DNA of 64,000 bases from the NCBI RefSeq assembly GCF_014649655.1, contig NZ_BMTL01000034.1, positions 48,034 through 112,033 on the forward strand. The letters run 5' to 3'. Positions 7,740-16,487 of this stretch are shown here, in pieces (position 1 is the first letter of the stretch; every line of letters begins with the position of its first letter). The position numbers were made by a program, and so were the translations under genes. The DNA comes from Streptomyces humidus (GTDB lineage: Bacteria; Actinomycetota; Actinomycetes; Streptomycetales; Streptomycetaceae). Under the pieces are notes generated by a model that searched no databases, had not been told where the DNA came from, and saw only the letters and a list, made by a program, of their open reading frames with translations.

Positions 7740-10304
7740 TCACGCGCGCTGCACCGGGACCTGGGACCGCAACCGCCCCAGCAGCAGCTCGCGTTCCTCC
7801 GCGAACGCGGGGTCCGCCTGGTAGTCGGAGTGGCCGAGGACGGGGGCGGGCAACGGGTGTCCGGCGTCCCGGCCGTACGCCAGCGGGTCCGCGAGGGGCG
7901 GACGGTCGACCTGCGGTCCGCGATGTTCACCGGACAGCCGGACCGGGCCGCCGATGGGGTCGGTGAGCCGGTGGAGATTGCGCCAGCAGGCGATGTCCTC
8001 GTGCAGCGCCGCGAGCGCGGCCGGGCCGAAGTGGGCCGGGAACCAGCGGCCGTAGAGGCGCTCGATCGGGGAGCCGTAGGTGAGCAGGGCGACCCGCTTG
8101 CGGTCGGAGGGCTTGAGCTGCCAGGCCGCGGCGGCCGCGAGGACGCTGCCCTGGGAGTGGCCGGAGATGACCAGGCGGCCGCCGGTGGCACGGGTCCAGG
8201 TGGCCACCCGCCACGTCAGGTCGGGCACCGCGCGCTCGGCGTAGCAGGGCGGGGCGAACGGGTGCGCGGCCCGGGGCCAGAAGGTGCCGACGTCCCAGAG
8301 GATGCCGATGGTGCGCCGTGCCGAGGCGTCCTTGTAGGCGCGCCGGCCCCAGGTGACGAACAGGACGAAGCCGAGTCCGATGAGCCAGGATCCCAGCGCC
8401 TGCGCGGCCTGCGCCGCGCCGTGCACGAAGGGCTGCGCCGATTCCGCCGCCCGGGCCGGTGTCCTGCCGGTGCCGAGGGCGCCGACGACGGCTCCCGCGC
8501 CGAGCAGCAGCGTCGCGGTGGAGACGACGGCGACGAGGAGCGGGCAGCGGTCGGTGAGGGCGGCCATGGCGCGGGCCCGGGCGATCCGGCGGGTTCGGGC
8601 GGGGTCGCCGTGCTCCAGCCCGTAGTCCTGGAGCACCTGGGCCTGCTCCGCCCGGGTGAGCAGCCAGGTCTGCCGGCCGAGCAGTCCGCACAGCACCAGC
8701 AGGACGACGAGCAGCACGGGGATCACGGACGCCTGCCAGGTCAGCACCACCGGGGGGCCGTCGAGGCCGGTCCCGGTGCCGTCCAGCCAGTCCGACACCC
8801 GCTGAGCGACGCCTCCGGACATCACCCCGCCCAGCGCGCAGGCCAGCATCGCGACGGCGGGCCCGCCGAGCCCGTGCAGCGCGCAGCGCTCCAGCCAGGC
8901 GACGGCGCTCCCTTCGGGGCCCGCCACGTTCCGCCCCGCGGCGTCGTCGCCGGGCGGTTCCGGGTCGGCGGGCCGTGCCCCTTCGGGCGGGCCGGCCGCG
9001 GCCGGGCCCGCCTCGCGGGGCGCCGCGGCCTCTCGCAGGACGACGGCGAGCGGGCCGGGGTCACGGGACAGGGACACCCCGCGCAGGCCGACGCCGGTCC
9101 CTTCCGGGGCGTCCGCACCGGCAGCGGGTGTTCCGGGGGCGGTCGCCGGACCGCGGCGCGCCGCGGTCGCGCGCTCCTGCGGGCAGCGGTGCAGCAGGCG
9201 GGCGACGACCGCGAGCGCGACGACCAGCGCACCCTGCGCGAGGGCGAGCGCGCCGAAGGCGGCGTCGCCCGGCAGGCGGCCGTCGGAGTGCCAGCCGGGC
9301 CGCTCCCATCCGGCGTACACCAGCGTGAGGGCGAGCAGGACGAGGGCGGCCGACGGCATCCGGTGCACCAGGTGGGCGTCGAGGCGGCGGTCGAGCCGGT
9401 GTTCGCTGCGGCCCCGGCGGCACACCACCCATACCGTGGCCAGCGCGCCCGCGATCAGGGAGGCCTCCAGCAGCCGGCCCAGGCCGTCGAGGAGGGCCGG
9501 GCCGCCGGCGGCCCGGTCCTGGCGCACGGCCGCGGCGCCGACCGCCGCGGCCACCGTCAGCAGGCCCGCGGCCGTGTGCGCCGCGCGCAGGCGCGCCACC
9601 AGGCGGCGGCCGTACCAGAAGCCGGGCCGGCTGAGCGCGGTGTGTCCGGGACCGTCCTCCGGTTCGGACACGTGATCGAGGGGTTCCTGGGACTCGTAGG
9701 CCCGCCAGGTGCGGTGGGAGAGGTACCAGAGAAGGCCGACGAGCGCGGTCGGGACCAGGGCCGCGAGGGCCAGCCGGCGGCCCGGCCGGCTCCACCAGCC
9801 GTCGTTCGAGGCCGTCGGCGACAGAAAGCCCAGCCAGGAGTGACGGCTCGCGCAGGCGGGCGTGCCCGCGCACTGCCAGGCGGTCAGGTCGAGGGCGACC
9901 TCGCAGGCGGCGGCGACGAGCAGCACCGTCAGGCTCAGTGCCGCCAGCCGCACCAGCAGGCCGTACAGGCGCACCGCGCGGACGCGTTCGCGCGCGGCGG
10001 GGCGCATCCAGTGGGCGAGGTTGACGACCATGAACGGCAGCAGCAACAGCCACAGGGCGCGCGTGCCGTTGCCGGAGGTGAGGTCGGACCAGACGTAGGC
10101 CTCGGGAACGGGTGCGTCGCGGCGGTGGCCGTCGGCGGGACCGGTGTCCGCGGTCACGTCGTCGGCCCGCCGGTAGACGGCCGCCGTGTCGTCACCGGTG
10201 ATCCGCGTGGTGCGCGGATCGTTCAGCATCTTCTCGGGCGTGGCGCCGCCCACGCCGTGGACCAGGAGTTCCAGGGCGGCTCCGCCTGCAGCAGCACGTT
10301 TCAC
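7740..10304 (-). CDS. large polytopic membrane protein carrying a split alpha/beta-hydrolase (lipase-like) domain
   Basis: An 854-residue protein from a GTG preceded by GGGGGAAG at 8-base spacing. The N-terminus has an LVHGVGG motif (residues 14-20), typical of the oxyanion-hole strand of alpha/beta-hydrolases. Numerous membrane segments then occupy residues about 65-660, interrupted by a disordered Ala/Pro-rich stretch. The nucleophile elbow GHSQGS follows near Ser717, and LLTYGSPI and a late GHSDYQ could supply the remaining active-site region. So the hydrolase halves seem to flank the membrane block, or the N-terminal HG motif is coincidental. It is convergent with the beta-helix/AAA+ gene and divergent from the DeoR regulator. 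The substrate is unknown; a membrane lipid esterase is a reasonable guess. Confidence 0.75.
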   Translation of the reverse strand: MKRAAAGGAALELLVHGVGGATPEKMLNDPRTTRITGDDTAAVYRRADDVTADTGPADGHRRDAPVPEAYVWSDLTSGNGTRALWLLLLPFMVVNLAHWMRPAARERVRAVRLYGLLVRLAALSLTVLLVAAACEVALDLTAWQCAGTPACASRHSWLGFLSPTASNDGWWSRPGRRLALAALVPTALVGLLWYLSHRTWRAYESQEPLDHVSEPEDGPGHTALSRPGFWYGRRLVARLRAAHTAAGLLTVAAAVGAAAVRQDRAAGGPALLDGLGRLLEASLIAGALATVWVVCRRGRSEHRLDRRLDAHLVHRMPSAALVLLALTLVYAGWERPGWHSDGRLPGDAAFGALALAQGALVVALAVVARLLHRCPQERATAARRGPATAPGTPAAGADAPEGTGVGLRGVSLSRDPGPLAVVLREAAAPREAGPAAAGPPEGARPADPEPPGDDAAGRNVAGPEGSAVAWLERCALHGLGGPAVAMLACALGGVMSGGVAQRVSDWLDGTGTGLDGPPVVLTWQASVIPVLLVVLLVLCGLLGRQTWLLTRAEQAQVLQDYGLEHGDPARTRRIARARAMAALTDRCPLLVAVVSTATLLLGAGAVVGALGTGRTPARAAESAQPFVHGAAQAAQALGSWLIGLGFVLFVTWGRRAYKDASARRTIGILWDVGTFWPRAAHPFAPPCYAERAVPDLTWRVATWTRATGGRLVISGHSQGSVLAAAAAWQLKPSDRKRVALLTYGSPIERLYGRWFPAHFGPAALAALHEDIACWRNLHRLTDPIGGPVRLSGEHRGPQVDRPPLADPLAYGRDAGHPLPAPVLGHSDYQADPAFAEERELLLGRLRSQVPVQRA

Positions 10305-10596
10305 TGTTGGCACTTCCCCCGTGACACGCCGTCGACATGTGTCCGTGCGGGCATAAGGATCGCCGCTCGGGGGGCGTGATACACCTCCCGTCACGGAATC
10401 TCCCCGCGCCGGGCGACGGACGCGCGCGGGCGGAGAGGGGACACCGTGTGTGACGTGACCGCGACGGGGTGGTGGCACAGTGGTGAGCGGGCCGTGCGAG
10501 GATGGGACGCCCGCACACCTGCGTCGGCCGTCACGGCCACGTCGGAGCAGGTGAGCGGGCCTGTAGGACGCCATGAGGGAAAGGACCGGAGCGTAC
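10305..10596. other. 292-base divergent intergenic region
   Basis: This lies between the large membrane hydrolase-like protein (minus) and the DeoR regulator (plus) and should hold both promoters. I see no reading frame with recognisable protein and no strong palindrome. An upstream in-frame ATG for the DeoR gene exists at 10573, but the GTG at 10597 has the better ribosome binding site (GGAG, 5 bases away). Confidence 0.5.
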
Positions 10597-11427
10597 GTGA
10601 GTGAGAATCAGAACCTCCTCGCGGAGCAGCGCCGCGCCCTCATCCTGGACGAGGTTCGTCGCCGTGGCGGTGTCCGGGTCAATGAGCTGACCCGCAAGCT
10701 CGGCGTGTCGGACATGACGGTGCGCCGCGATCTGGACGCGCTGGCGCGCCAGGGCGTGCTGGAGAAGGTGCACGGCGGCGCGGTGCCCGTCATGGAGGCG
10801 AGCACGCACGAGCCGGGCTTCGAGGCGAAGTCGGGCCTGGAGCTGACCGCCAAGGAGGACATCGCGAAGGCCGCGGCGCAGCTCGTCACCCCGGGCAGCG
10901 CGATCGCGCTGTCGGGCGGGACGACGACCTACGCGCTGGCGCATCATCTGGTGGATCTGCCGGATCTGACGGTGGTCACCAACTCGGTGCGGGTGGCGGA
11001 CGTCTTCCACGGGGCGCAGCGCACCTCGGGGCCGCGGCAGGGCGCGGCCACGGTCGTGCTGACCGGCGGGGTGCGCACGCCCTCGGACTCGCTGGTGGGT
11101 CCGGTGGCCGACCAGGCCATCGCGGCGCTCCACTTCGACGTCCTGTTCCTCGGTGTGCACGGCATATCGGCGGAGGCCGGGCTGTCGACGCCGAACCTCG
11201 CGGAGGCCGAGACCAACCGGCGTCTGGTGCAGTCGGCGCGGCGGGTCGTGGTGGTCGCGGACCACACCAAGTGGGGTGTGGTGGGGCTGAGTTCGTTCGC
11301 CGCGCTGGAGCAGGTGGACACCCTGGTGACAGACGCGGGGCTGCCGGGCGCGGCGCGCGCGGAGATCTCCGAGCACCTGCGACGCCTGGTGGTCGCGGGC
11401 GAGCCCGACGAGGATGCAGACATCTGA
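10597..11427 (+). CDS. DeoR/GlpR-family transcriptional regulator
   Basis: A 276-residue regulator starting at GTG (VSENQNLLAEQRR). Residues about 20-60 are the DeoR winged helix (VNELTRKLGVSDMTVRRDL then VLEKVHGGAV). The C-terminal DeoRC sensor domain has the phosphosugar-binding loop signature (IALSGGTTTYALA, LTGGVRTPSDSLVG) and ends with VVVADHTKWG. Such proteins repress sugar-catabolic genes and release DNA on binding a phosphorylated sugar. No sugar operon is adjacent; the nearest candidate is the SIS isomerase about 9 kb away, so the target cannot be named from context. Confidence 0.9.
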   Translation: MSENQNLLAEQRRALILDEVRRRGGVRVNELTRKLGVSDMTVRRDLDALARQGVLEKVHGGAVPVMEASTHEPGFEAKSGLELTAKEDIAKAAAQLVTPGSAIALSGGTTTYALAHHLVDLPDLTVVTNSVRVADVFHGAQRTSGPRQGAATVVLTGGVRTPSDSLVGPVADQAIAALHFDVLFLGVHGISAEAGLSTPNLAEAETNRRLVQSARRVVVVADHTKWGVVGLSSFAALEQVDTLVTDAGLPGAARAEISEHLRRLVVAGEPDEDADI

Positions 11428-11480
11428 CGGGGCCGCGGCTAAGGTGACCCACCCGTCGAGCAAGGGGGTTGGTCGTCGCC

Positions 11481-11951
11481 ATGGCCCGTCGTCTGCGCCC
11501 GGAAGGGCTCGAGTTCGCCGACAGCGCTCCGGTGCGCATGTCCTTCGTCCAGGAGGTCGCCGCTGCCCCGGAACGGGTCTACCGGGCCCTCGCTGACGAC
11601 GTCCGCGACTGGCCCGAGTGGTTCCCGGCCGTGACCGCGGTCCAGCCGCTCGACGGGGACGCGGGGCGCGACGTACGTCTGTGGGGCGGTGCCCGGTTCC
11701 GGGAGACCGTGCTCGCGGCGAAGCCGCCCGAGGTGTACGCCTATCGCGTGGACGTCACCAACGTGCCGGGGGTGCGGGCGCTCGTCGAGGAGTGGCGGCT
11801 GACGCCCGCGGGCGCCGGCACGCGGGTGCGGTGGACTTTCGCGACGGACGGGACGGCCGTCTTCCGGGGCGTGGCGCGACTGGCCCGGCCGGGTCTGGGG
11901 CGGTCCTTCCGGCAGGCCGTCGGCGCCCTGGACCGGAGGCTCGCGACGTGA
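11481..11951 (+). CDS. SRPBCC-family (polyketide cyclase/dehydrase-like) protein
   Basis: A 156-residue START/SRPBCC-fold protein. Visible features are the opening strand and helix (VRMSFVQEVAAAPERVYRALADDVRDWPEWFPAVT), the WFPAV turn typical of the family, and the long C-terminal helix (GLGRSFRQAVGALDRRL). These proteins form a deep hydrophobic cavity and bind or modify lipids, polyketides or other small hydrophobic ligands. It follows the DeoR gene by 53 bases and may be cotranscribed. An AAGGGGG sequence 12 bases before the ATG is a distant but plausible ribosome binding site; a TTG at 11469 is a weaker alternative start. Confidence 0.8.
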   Translation: MARRLRPEGLEFADSAPVRMSFVQEVAAAPERVYRALADDVRDWPEWFPAVTAVQPLDGDAGRDVRLWGGARFRETVLAAKPPEVYAYRVDVTNVPGVRALVEEWRLTPAGAGTRVRWTFATDGTAVFRGVARLARPGLGRSFRQAVGALDRRLAT

Positions 11952-11980
11952 GGGCCGGCCGGGGCGTCACAGGCCGGGTG

Positions 11981-13105
11981 TCACCGCGGCCACACGCCGG
12001 TGGCCAGCAGTGACTCGATCGCGGCCGTGTAGGGGGCGATGTCCAGGCCCTGTTCGGCGAGCCAGGCGTCGGAGTAGTACTTGTCGAGATAGCGGTCGCC
12101 CGGGTCGCACAGCAGGGTGACCACGCTGCCCTGACGGCCGTCAGCCACCATCTCGGCGACGATCTTGAGCGCGCTCCACAGTCCGGTGCCCGTGGAGCCG
12201 CCCGCCTTGCGGCCGATGGCCTGTTCCAACGCGCGCACGGCGGCGACGCTGGCCGCGTCCGGGACCTTCATCATCCGGTCGACGGCGCCCGGCACGAAGC
12301 TGGGTTCCATGCGAGGCCGGCCGATGCCCTCGATGCGGGAGCCGCAGTCGCAGGTGACGTCCGGATCGCCGGTGGTCCAGCCTTCGAAGAAGCACGAGTT
12401 CTCCGGATCGGCGACGCAGACGCGGGTGTCGCGCCGCGTGTAGTGGATGTAGCGCGCGAGGGTCGCGGAGGTGCCGCCGGTGCCGGCCGTGGCGACGATC
12501 CACGCGGGTTCCGGGAACCGCTCCCACTCCAGCTGGCGGAAGATGGATTCGGCGATGTTGTTGTTTCCGCGCCAGTCCGTGGCCCGCTCGGCGTAGGTGA
12601 ACTGGTCCATGTAGTGGCCGCCGCCGTCCGCCGCGAGGCGGGCCGACTCCTCGTACAGTGTGCGCGAGTCGTCGACGAAGTGGCACCGGCCGCCGTGGAA
12701 CTCGATCAGGCGGATCTTCTCGGCGCTCGTCGTACGCGGCATGACGGCGATGAAGGGCACGCCGATCAGCTTGGCGAAGTACGCCTCGGACACGGCCGTC
12801 GAGCCGCTGGACGCCTCGATCACCGGGCGGTCCGGCCGGATCCAGCCATTGCACAGACCGTAGAGGAAGAGGGAGCGGGCGAGCCGGTGCTTGAGGCTGC
12901 CCGTGGGGTGGGTCGACTCGTCCTTGAGATAGAGGTCGATGCCCCACCGCTCGGGCAGCGGGAAGCGCAGCAGGTGCGTGTCGGCCGAGCGGTTGGCGTC
13001 CGCCTGGACCTTGCGGACCGCCTCTTTCAGCCAGGCGCGGTAGGCGGCGTCACTGCGGTCGACATCGAGGGTGGCGCCGGTCCTGGCGGGCGGGGAGGTG
13101 GGCAC
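11981..13105 (-). CDS. PLP-dependent cysteine synthase-family enzyme, Cds1-like (putative L-cysteine desulfhydrase)
   Basis: A 374-residue fold-type II PLP enzyme. It shows the lysine region HPTGSLKHRLA (Schiff-base Lys), the substrate loop EASSGSTAVSEAYFA, and the phosphate-binding ATAGTGGTSATLARY. By memory its length and wording (SADTHLLRFPLP, WRGNNNIAES, GIGRPRMEPSF) resemble the mycobacterial L-cysteine desulfhydrase Cds1, which splits cysteine to sulfide, ammonia and pyruvate; O-acetylserine-type synthase activity is the alternative. The GTG start has GAAGGAG nine bases upstream. It stands alone. A 17-bp palindrome lies about 100 bases upstream, suggesting control by a dedicated repressor or activator. 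Confidence 0.85.
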   Translation of the reverse strand: MPTSPPARTGATLDVDRSDAAYRAWLKEAVRKVQADANRSADTHLLRFPLPERWGIDLYLKDESTHPTGSLKHRLARSLFLYGLCNGWIRPDRPVIEASSGSTAVSEAYFAKLIGVPFIAVMPRTTSAEKIRLIEFHGGRCHFVDDSRTLYEESARLAADGGGHYMDQFTYAERATDWRGNNNIAESIFRQLEWERFPEPAWIVATAGTGGTSATLARYIHYTRRDTRVCVADPENSCFFEGWTTGDPDVTCDCGSRIEGIGRPRMEPSFVPGAVDRMMKVPDAASVAAVRALEQAIGRKAGGSTGTGLWSALKIVAEMVADGRQGSVVTLLCDPGDRYLDKYYSDAWLAEQGLDIAPYTAAIESLLATGVWPR

Positions 13106-13444
13106 GGCGGGGCTCCTTCAGGCTTCGCGCCGACGGTGGTCCGCGCGGCCGACGCCTCGATCATAAACACCTTCCGCACGCTTCTCACCTGCATAAACAC
13201 ACCTTTGAGGACCTCAAAGCGGGTCCTGGGGACAGGGCGGGACGGGTGGGGGCGCATTCGCGCGAGTGCTCCGGGCGGGTGCGCCGGGGGTGTCGTACGC
13301 ACTGGTGCTCGACGCCGGGCGCGGGCAGACTGCACGGGCGGGGCCGACGTCCCGGACGGGGTGAGAGCCCCGGCCCGGAGCCGGGTCCCGACGGGGGCGC
13401 ACACCGGACCGGGGGAGAGATCGATCGCGAGGGGGCGGGACGGC
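13106..13444. other. 339-base divergent intergenic region with a palindrome
   Basis: This separates the Cds1-like gene (minus) from a small plus-strand gene. It contains the palindrome at 13203-13219 and two copies of the word CATAAACAC (near 13163 and 13192), unusually AT-rich for this genome. The remainder shows no recognisable coding sequence. Confidence 0.5.
13203..13219. promoter_or_regulatory. 17-bp perfect palindrome upstream of the Cds1-like gene
   Basis: CTTTGAGG-A-CCTCAAAG, two perfect 8-base arms around one base. It lies about 100 bases before the GTG of the Cds1-like gene, next to an AT-rich stretch that could contain the promoter. A dimeric regulator is the natural reading; the family is not identifiable from the site alone. 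Confidence 0.5.
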
Positions 13445-13768
13445 ATGGCGGAGCCGGAGTTCACGGCTACGGGCGTGCGTATAGGCAAGCGGCTGCGTTC
13501 GCTCACCCGGGCCGGCCAGGTCCGGATCAACGACGGCAGGCTGGAGTTGCTGACCAGCTACGGCAGCGAGATCGACAGTGCGCCCGTGCAGGCGGTCCGC
13601 GCCTCCAGGCCCTGGTTCGCCCCGGAGGACCGGGCGCTGGCCGACCTCAACGGCAAGCGGTACCTGCTGACCCTCGGCGACCACGATCCGGCGCCGGGCG
13701 AGCCGGGGCCGCCGGCGGCGCGCCGTTTCATCGAGGCCGTGCGCAGGGCGGCGGGTCGCGGCGGCTGA
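13445..13768 (+). CDS. small hypothetical protein
   Basis: A 107-residue protein (MAEPEFTATGVRIGKRLRSL at the start) with no signal peptide or membrane segment. It contains short strands (VRINDGRLELLTSYG, RYLLTLGDHD) and ends in a basic helix. I do not recognise the family. Codon use (GC in third positions), a start with AGGGGGCGGG about 5 bases upstream, and conservation-like composition support a real gene. It is followed after 212 bases by the ATPase gene. Confidence 0.65.
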   Translation: MAEPEFTATGVRIGKRLRSLTRAGQVRINDGRLELLTSYGSEIDSAPVQAVRASRPWFAPEDRALADLNGKRYLLTLGDHDPAPGEPGPPAARRFIEAVRRAAGRGG

Positions 13769-13828
13769 GCCGCGCGGAATCGGACGATGCCCCGGCCGGA
13801 CCACCGCGAGTTGCGGTGCGCCGCCCGC

Positions 13829-13856
13829 CACGTCACTCTGATCTCACGTCACTCTG
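13829..13856 (+). repeat. 12-bp direct repeat before the anti-sigma-type ATPase gene
   Basis: CACGTCACTCTG occurs twice with a 16-base period, about 125-150 bases upstream of the ATPase start. The spacing is close to one and a half helical turns, so a tandem-binding regulator site is possible; chance duplication is the alternative. Confidence 0.4.
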
Positions 13857-13980
13857 GGTTTACCGGCGATAACGCTGCGAACCAGCCCGCCGGCCATGAC
13901 AGCAGGCGGCCGCCTTGCGCAGACGCCCTGCTCGATCCGAACTCCGTGTTCTTCCGGACCTCAGTCGGGGAGTCGCAGCC

Positions 13981-14517
13981 GTGATCACCAACCCAAGCAG
14001 GCACTGCATGGTGGAGCTTCAGGCCCTGCCGTCGCGGATCGGCCAGGTCCGCAGAATCGTATCGGCGCAGTTGCGCTACTGGCATATGGACCCGTTGATA
14101 GACCGGGCAGCGCTCGGTGTGACGGAGTTGCTGACCAACGTCCACCTGCACGCTCAGCCCGACAAGACGTGTGTCGTGGAGATGGAGCTGATGCCGGACC
14201 GGCTCACCGTCTCCGTGCGCGACCACGATCCGCGACTGCCTGTCGTGGGGTCCGTCGACCACGAGGCTCTCGCCACCTGCGGACGCGGGCTGGCGATGGT
14301 GGCCGCGGTGAGCGAGAGCTGGGGCGCCCGGCCGGACGGCGAGACGGGCAAGGTCGTGTGGTTCACGCTGCCGGCGCCGATCGCCACCCGTGATCTGTCG
14401 GCGCGGCCGACCCGGCGCACCCCCCGGGAGCAGACCGCTCCCCTGTTCGCGGAGGTCATCTCCGTCGACGACCTGCGGCCCGCCCACGCTCCCGCCCGGT
14501 CGGCCGCCGTCGGCTGA
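13981..14517 (+). CDS. ATP-binding protein, anti-sigma regulatory factor (HATPase_c) family
   Basis: A 178-residue protein from a GTG with GGGAG eight bases upstream. It carries the GHKL ATPase boxes of serine-protein-kinase-like anti-sigma factors: N-box ALGVTELLTNVHLHA, G1 box VRDHDPRLP, and G2 region CGRGLAMVAAVSESWG. About 40 residues of Arg/Ala-rich tail follow. Streptomyces encode dozens of such RsbW-like proteins that phosphorylate or sequester partners in sigma-factor switches. No cognate anti-anti-sigma or sigma gene is adjacent, so the partner is unknown. This family often acts as an orphan kinase. Confidence 0.85.
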   Translation: MITNPSRHCMVELQALPSRIGQVRRIVSAQLRYWHMDPLIDRAALGVTELLTNVHLHAQPDKTCVVEMELMPDRLTVSVRDHDPRLPVVGSVDHEALATCGRGLAMVAAVSESWGARPDGETGKVVWFTLPAPIATRDLSARPTRRTPREQTAPLFAEVISVDDLRPAHAPARSAAVG

Positions 14518-14674
14518 CCGGGCGGTGACCTCCGCTGGACGCGCCCGCCCGGTGCGGACTGCCCTTTTCGGGGCGCCCACCGGGCGTTCGTCGTCGCCGC
14601 GGCCGACGCGGGGCGCCCGTACATACGGCGCACCGGGGCGGGTGCGGGTGTGCGGGCAGGGCGGGCGCTGCGGG

Positions 14675-14729
14675 CACGGGTGTGCGGGCATGTGGCACGG
14701 GTGTGCGGGGCATGTGGCACGGGTGTGCC
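14675..14729 (+). repeat. 21-22-bp GC-rich tandem repeat
   Basis: The unit CACGGGTGTGCGGGCATGTGG is present twice with one extra G in the second copy, followed by a third partial copy. It lies in the 297-base gap between the ATPase gene and the convergent oxidoreductase gene. No other feature was recognised in this gap. Confidence 0.7.
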
Positions 14730-14814
14730 GGGGCGGTCGGCCCGCCGTCCGTGACAGCCGGCCGCGCGCACCGTCCTGACGGCCGGACCGGCCGAACCGC
14801 TCGTCGACCCCGGA

Positions 14815-15753
14815 TCAGGCGTCGCCGTCGGAACGGGCGGCGCCTTCGGACCGGGCCGTGTCGTCGGATCGAGCCGTGTCGTCGAAGCTGGCGAAGTAGG
14901 CGGCGACCATGTCCTCGTCGCCGTGTCCCTGAGCGGCGGCGCGCTCCAGCCGTTCGGCGCTCGCCGCCGCCACGTCCAGCCGGACGCCGTTCGCGCGGCC
15001 GGCCTCGACGATCAGACGTGCGTCCTTGGCGGCCGTCGTCACCGCGAACTGGGCGGGCGAGAGCCGGTCGTCGAGGACGAGCGCCGTCTTCGCCTTCAGG
15101 TACCCCATGTCGAGCGGTCCGCCCGCGATCAGCTCGAAGAACGCGTGCGGGTCGACGCCCAGGGCCTGCGACAGGGCGAGGACCTCGCCCGCCGCGGCGG
15201 TGGCCGCGAGGACCCAGCTGTTGGCGACCAGTTTCAGACGGGTGGCGCTGCCCTCGGCGCCGTCCTCGCCGGTCCACACGGTCCGCGCGCCGACGGCCTC
15301 CAGGACCGGGGCCACCGCCTCACGACCGGCCGGCGGTCCCGCCGCGAGCACGGTCAGCTGGCCGGCCTCGGCGGGCTGGCGGGTGCCCAGCACGGGCGCG
15401 TCGAAGAAGACGAGGCCGTGGTCGTGGGCGAAGGCTGCAAGGTCACCGACGGCCTCGATCCCCGCGGTCGTCGACTGCACCCAGGCCGCCCCCGCACGCA
15501 GCGCGGGCGCCGCCTCACGCATGACCTCCAGCGCGGCGGGGCCGTCGTGGAGCATGGTCAGGACGACGTCCGCGCCCTCGACGGCCGCGGCGGGAGTGCC
15601 GGCAACATGCACGCCGTCGGCGGCGAGCGGCTCCGCCTTGGCCCGGGTGCGGTTCCAGGCGCGCACGGTGTGTCCGGCCCGGGCGAGGTTGCGGGCCATC
15701 GCGGCCCCCATGATGCCCGTGCCGAGGACGCTCACGGTCAGGTTGTCTGTCAT
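14815..15753 (-). CDS. NAD(P)-dependent oxidoreductase, 3-hydroxyisobutyrate dehydrogenase family
   Basis: A 312-residue beta-hydroxyacid dehydrogenase. The Rossmann start VSVLGTGIMGAAMARNLARAGH binds the dinucleotide (GxGxxG at residues 11-16), followed by STTAG for the substrate-binding segment and the catalytic-lysine helix GSATRLKLVANSW. The C-terminal helical domain contains KAKTALVLDDRLSP. Substrates in the family include 3-hydroxyisobutyrate, tartronate semialdehyde and phosphogluconate; which one applies is not visible. The last 20 residues are acidic repeats (DTARSD/DTARSE/AARSD) created by a short tandem duplication in the DNA, beyond the folded domain. Confidence 0.88.
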   Translation of the reverse strand: MTDNLTVSVLGTGIMGAAMARNLARAGHTVRAWNRTRAKAEPLAADGVHVAGTPAAAVEGADVVLTMLHDGPAALEVMREAAPALRAGAAWVQSTTAGIEAVGDLAAFAHDHGLVFFDAPVLGTRQPAEAGQLTVLAAGPPAGREAVAPVLEAVGARTVWTGEDGAEGSATRLKLVANSWVLAATAAAGEVLALSQALGVDPHAFFELIAGGPLDMGYLKAKTALVLDDRLSPAQFAVTTAAKDARLIVEAGRANGVRLDVAAASAERLERAAAQGHGDEDMVAAYFASFDDTARSDDTARSEGAARSDGDA

Positions 15754-15910
15754 ACCGTCAACCTACGTCGGCGCGGCGCGGAGCAGGTCGTCCAGCCACG
15801 CCGGGTCGGCGGTCCGGCGTCGGACGCACCGGGTCGTGGCCCCTGGCCTTCACGCCTTGTCCATCACCGTCGTCGACGGCGATGATGTCGCTCTCTTCCA
15901 GGGGGTGACC

Positions 15911-16444
15911 ATGCGGATGCGGAACGCCGCCGCGGCCTGCGCGGGCCTCGCGGCGCTGACCTCGTTGACGGGCTGCACCGTGCCGTCGGCAGGGCTCACG
16001 GGCATCACGGTCACCGAGGACGGACGGCCGGTCGGAGTGCTGATGGTCTGTCACGACCACATCGACGGAGCCCTCCTGTACACCGACAGCGCCGGGTCCG
16101 GACGGGACGCGGCCGAGGAGGGCGGGTCCGAGGATGCGGGGCGGTGGAGCTCCTCGAAGCCGGTCACCGGCTTCGCGAGCTGGCCGCTGACCACCGGCGG
16201 GCAGGGGTGGCGGGTCGACGGACCGATGCCCGCCACTCTGCAACCGCGTCGCACGTACCACCTGTTCGGCGGGACCGACGACGACTCATGGTCGACGGCC
16301 GACGTCTCCTTCACTCCCGAGCAGCTCGCCGCGCTCGCACCCGGACAGGTGCGCTACTTCGCCGGTGACGTGCGGGGTGCCGACGACGAGGGCTATGTGA
16401 CGGGGACGATCGCGCAGTTCCGTGCCGCCTGCCGGGACGACTGA
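15911..16444 (+). CDS. putative secreted lipoprotein
   Basis: A 177-residue protein. The ATG at 15911 is preceded by AGGGGG at 5 bases. The first 21 residues form a lipoprotein signal (basic RMR start, hydrophobic core, lipobox LTGC with the lipidated cysteine at residue 22). The mature part (ITVTEDGRPVGVLMVCHD and further) resembles small beta-sandwich lipoproteins of unknown function. It is expected on the outer face of the membrane. It is divergent from the dehydrogenase gene across 157 bases. Confidence 0.8.
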   Translation: MRMRNAAAACAGLAALTSLTGCTVPSAGLTGITVTEDGRPVGVLMVCHDHIDGALLYTDSAGSGRDAAEEGGSEDAGRWSSSKPVTGFASWPLTTGGQGWRVDGPMPATLQPRRTYHLFGGTDDDSWSTADVSFTPEQLAALAPGQVRYFAGDVRGADDEGYVTGTIAQFRAACRDD

Positions 16445-16487
16445 CCGGCGCTCCTCCCCGCGCCGCCCCCGCGGCGCGCCCCGCGCG

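Noticed and set aside
13106..13444. LexA or CIRCE site
   Set aside because: The palindrome does not match either; the arms are CTTTGAGG and CCTCAAAG.
14675..14729. CRISPR repeats
   Set aside because: Only two to three GC-rich units with no spacers; a plain tandem repeat.
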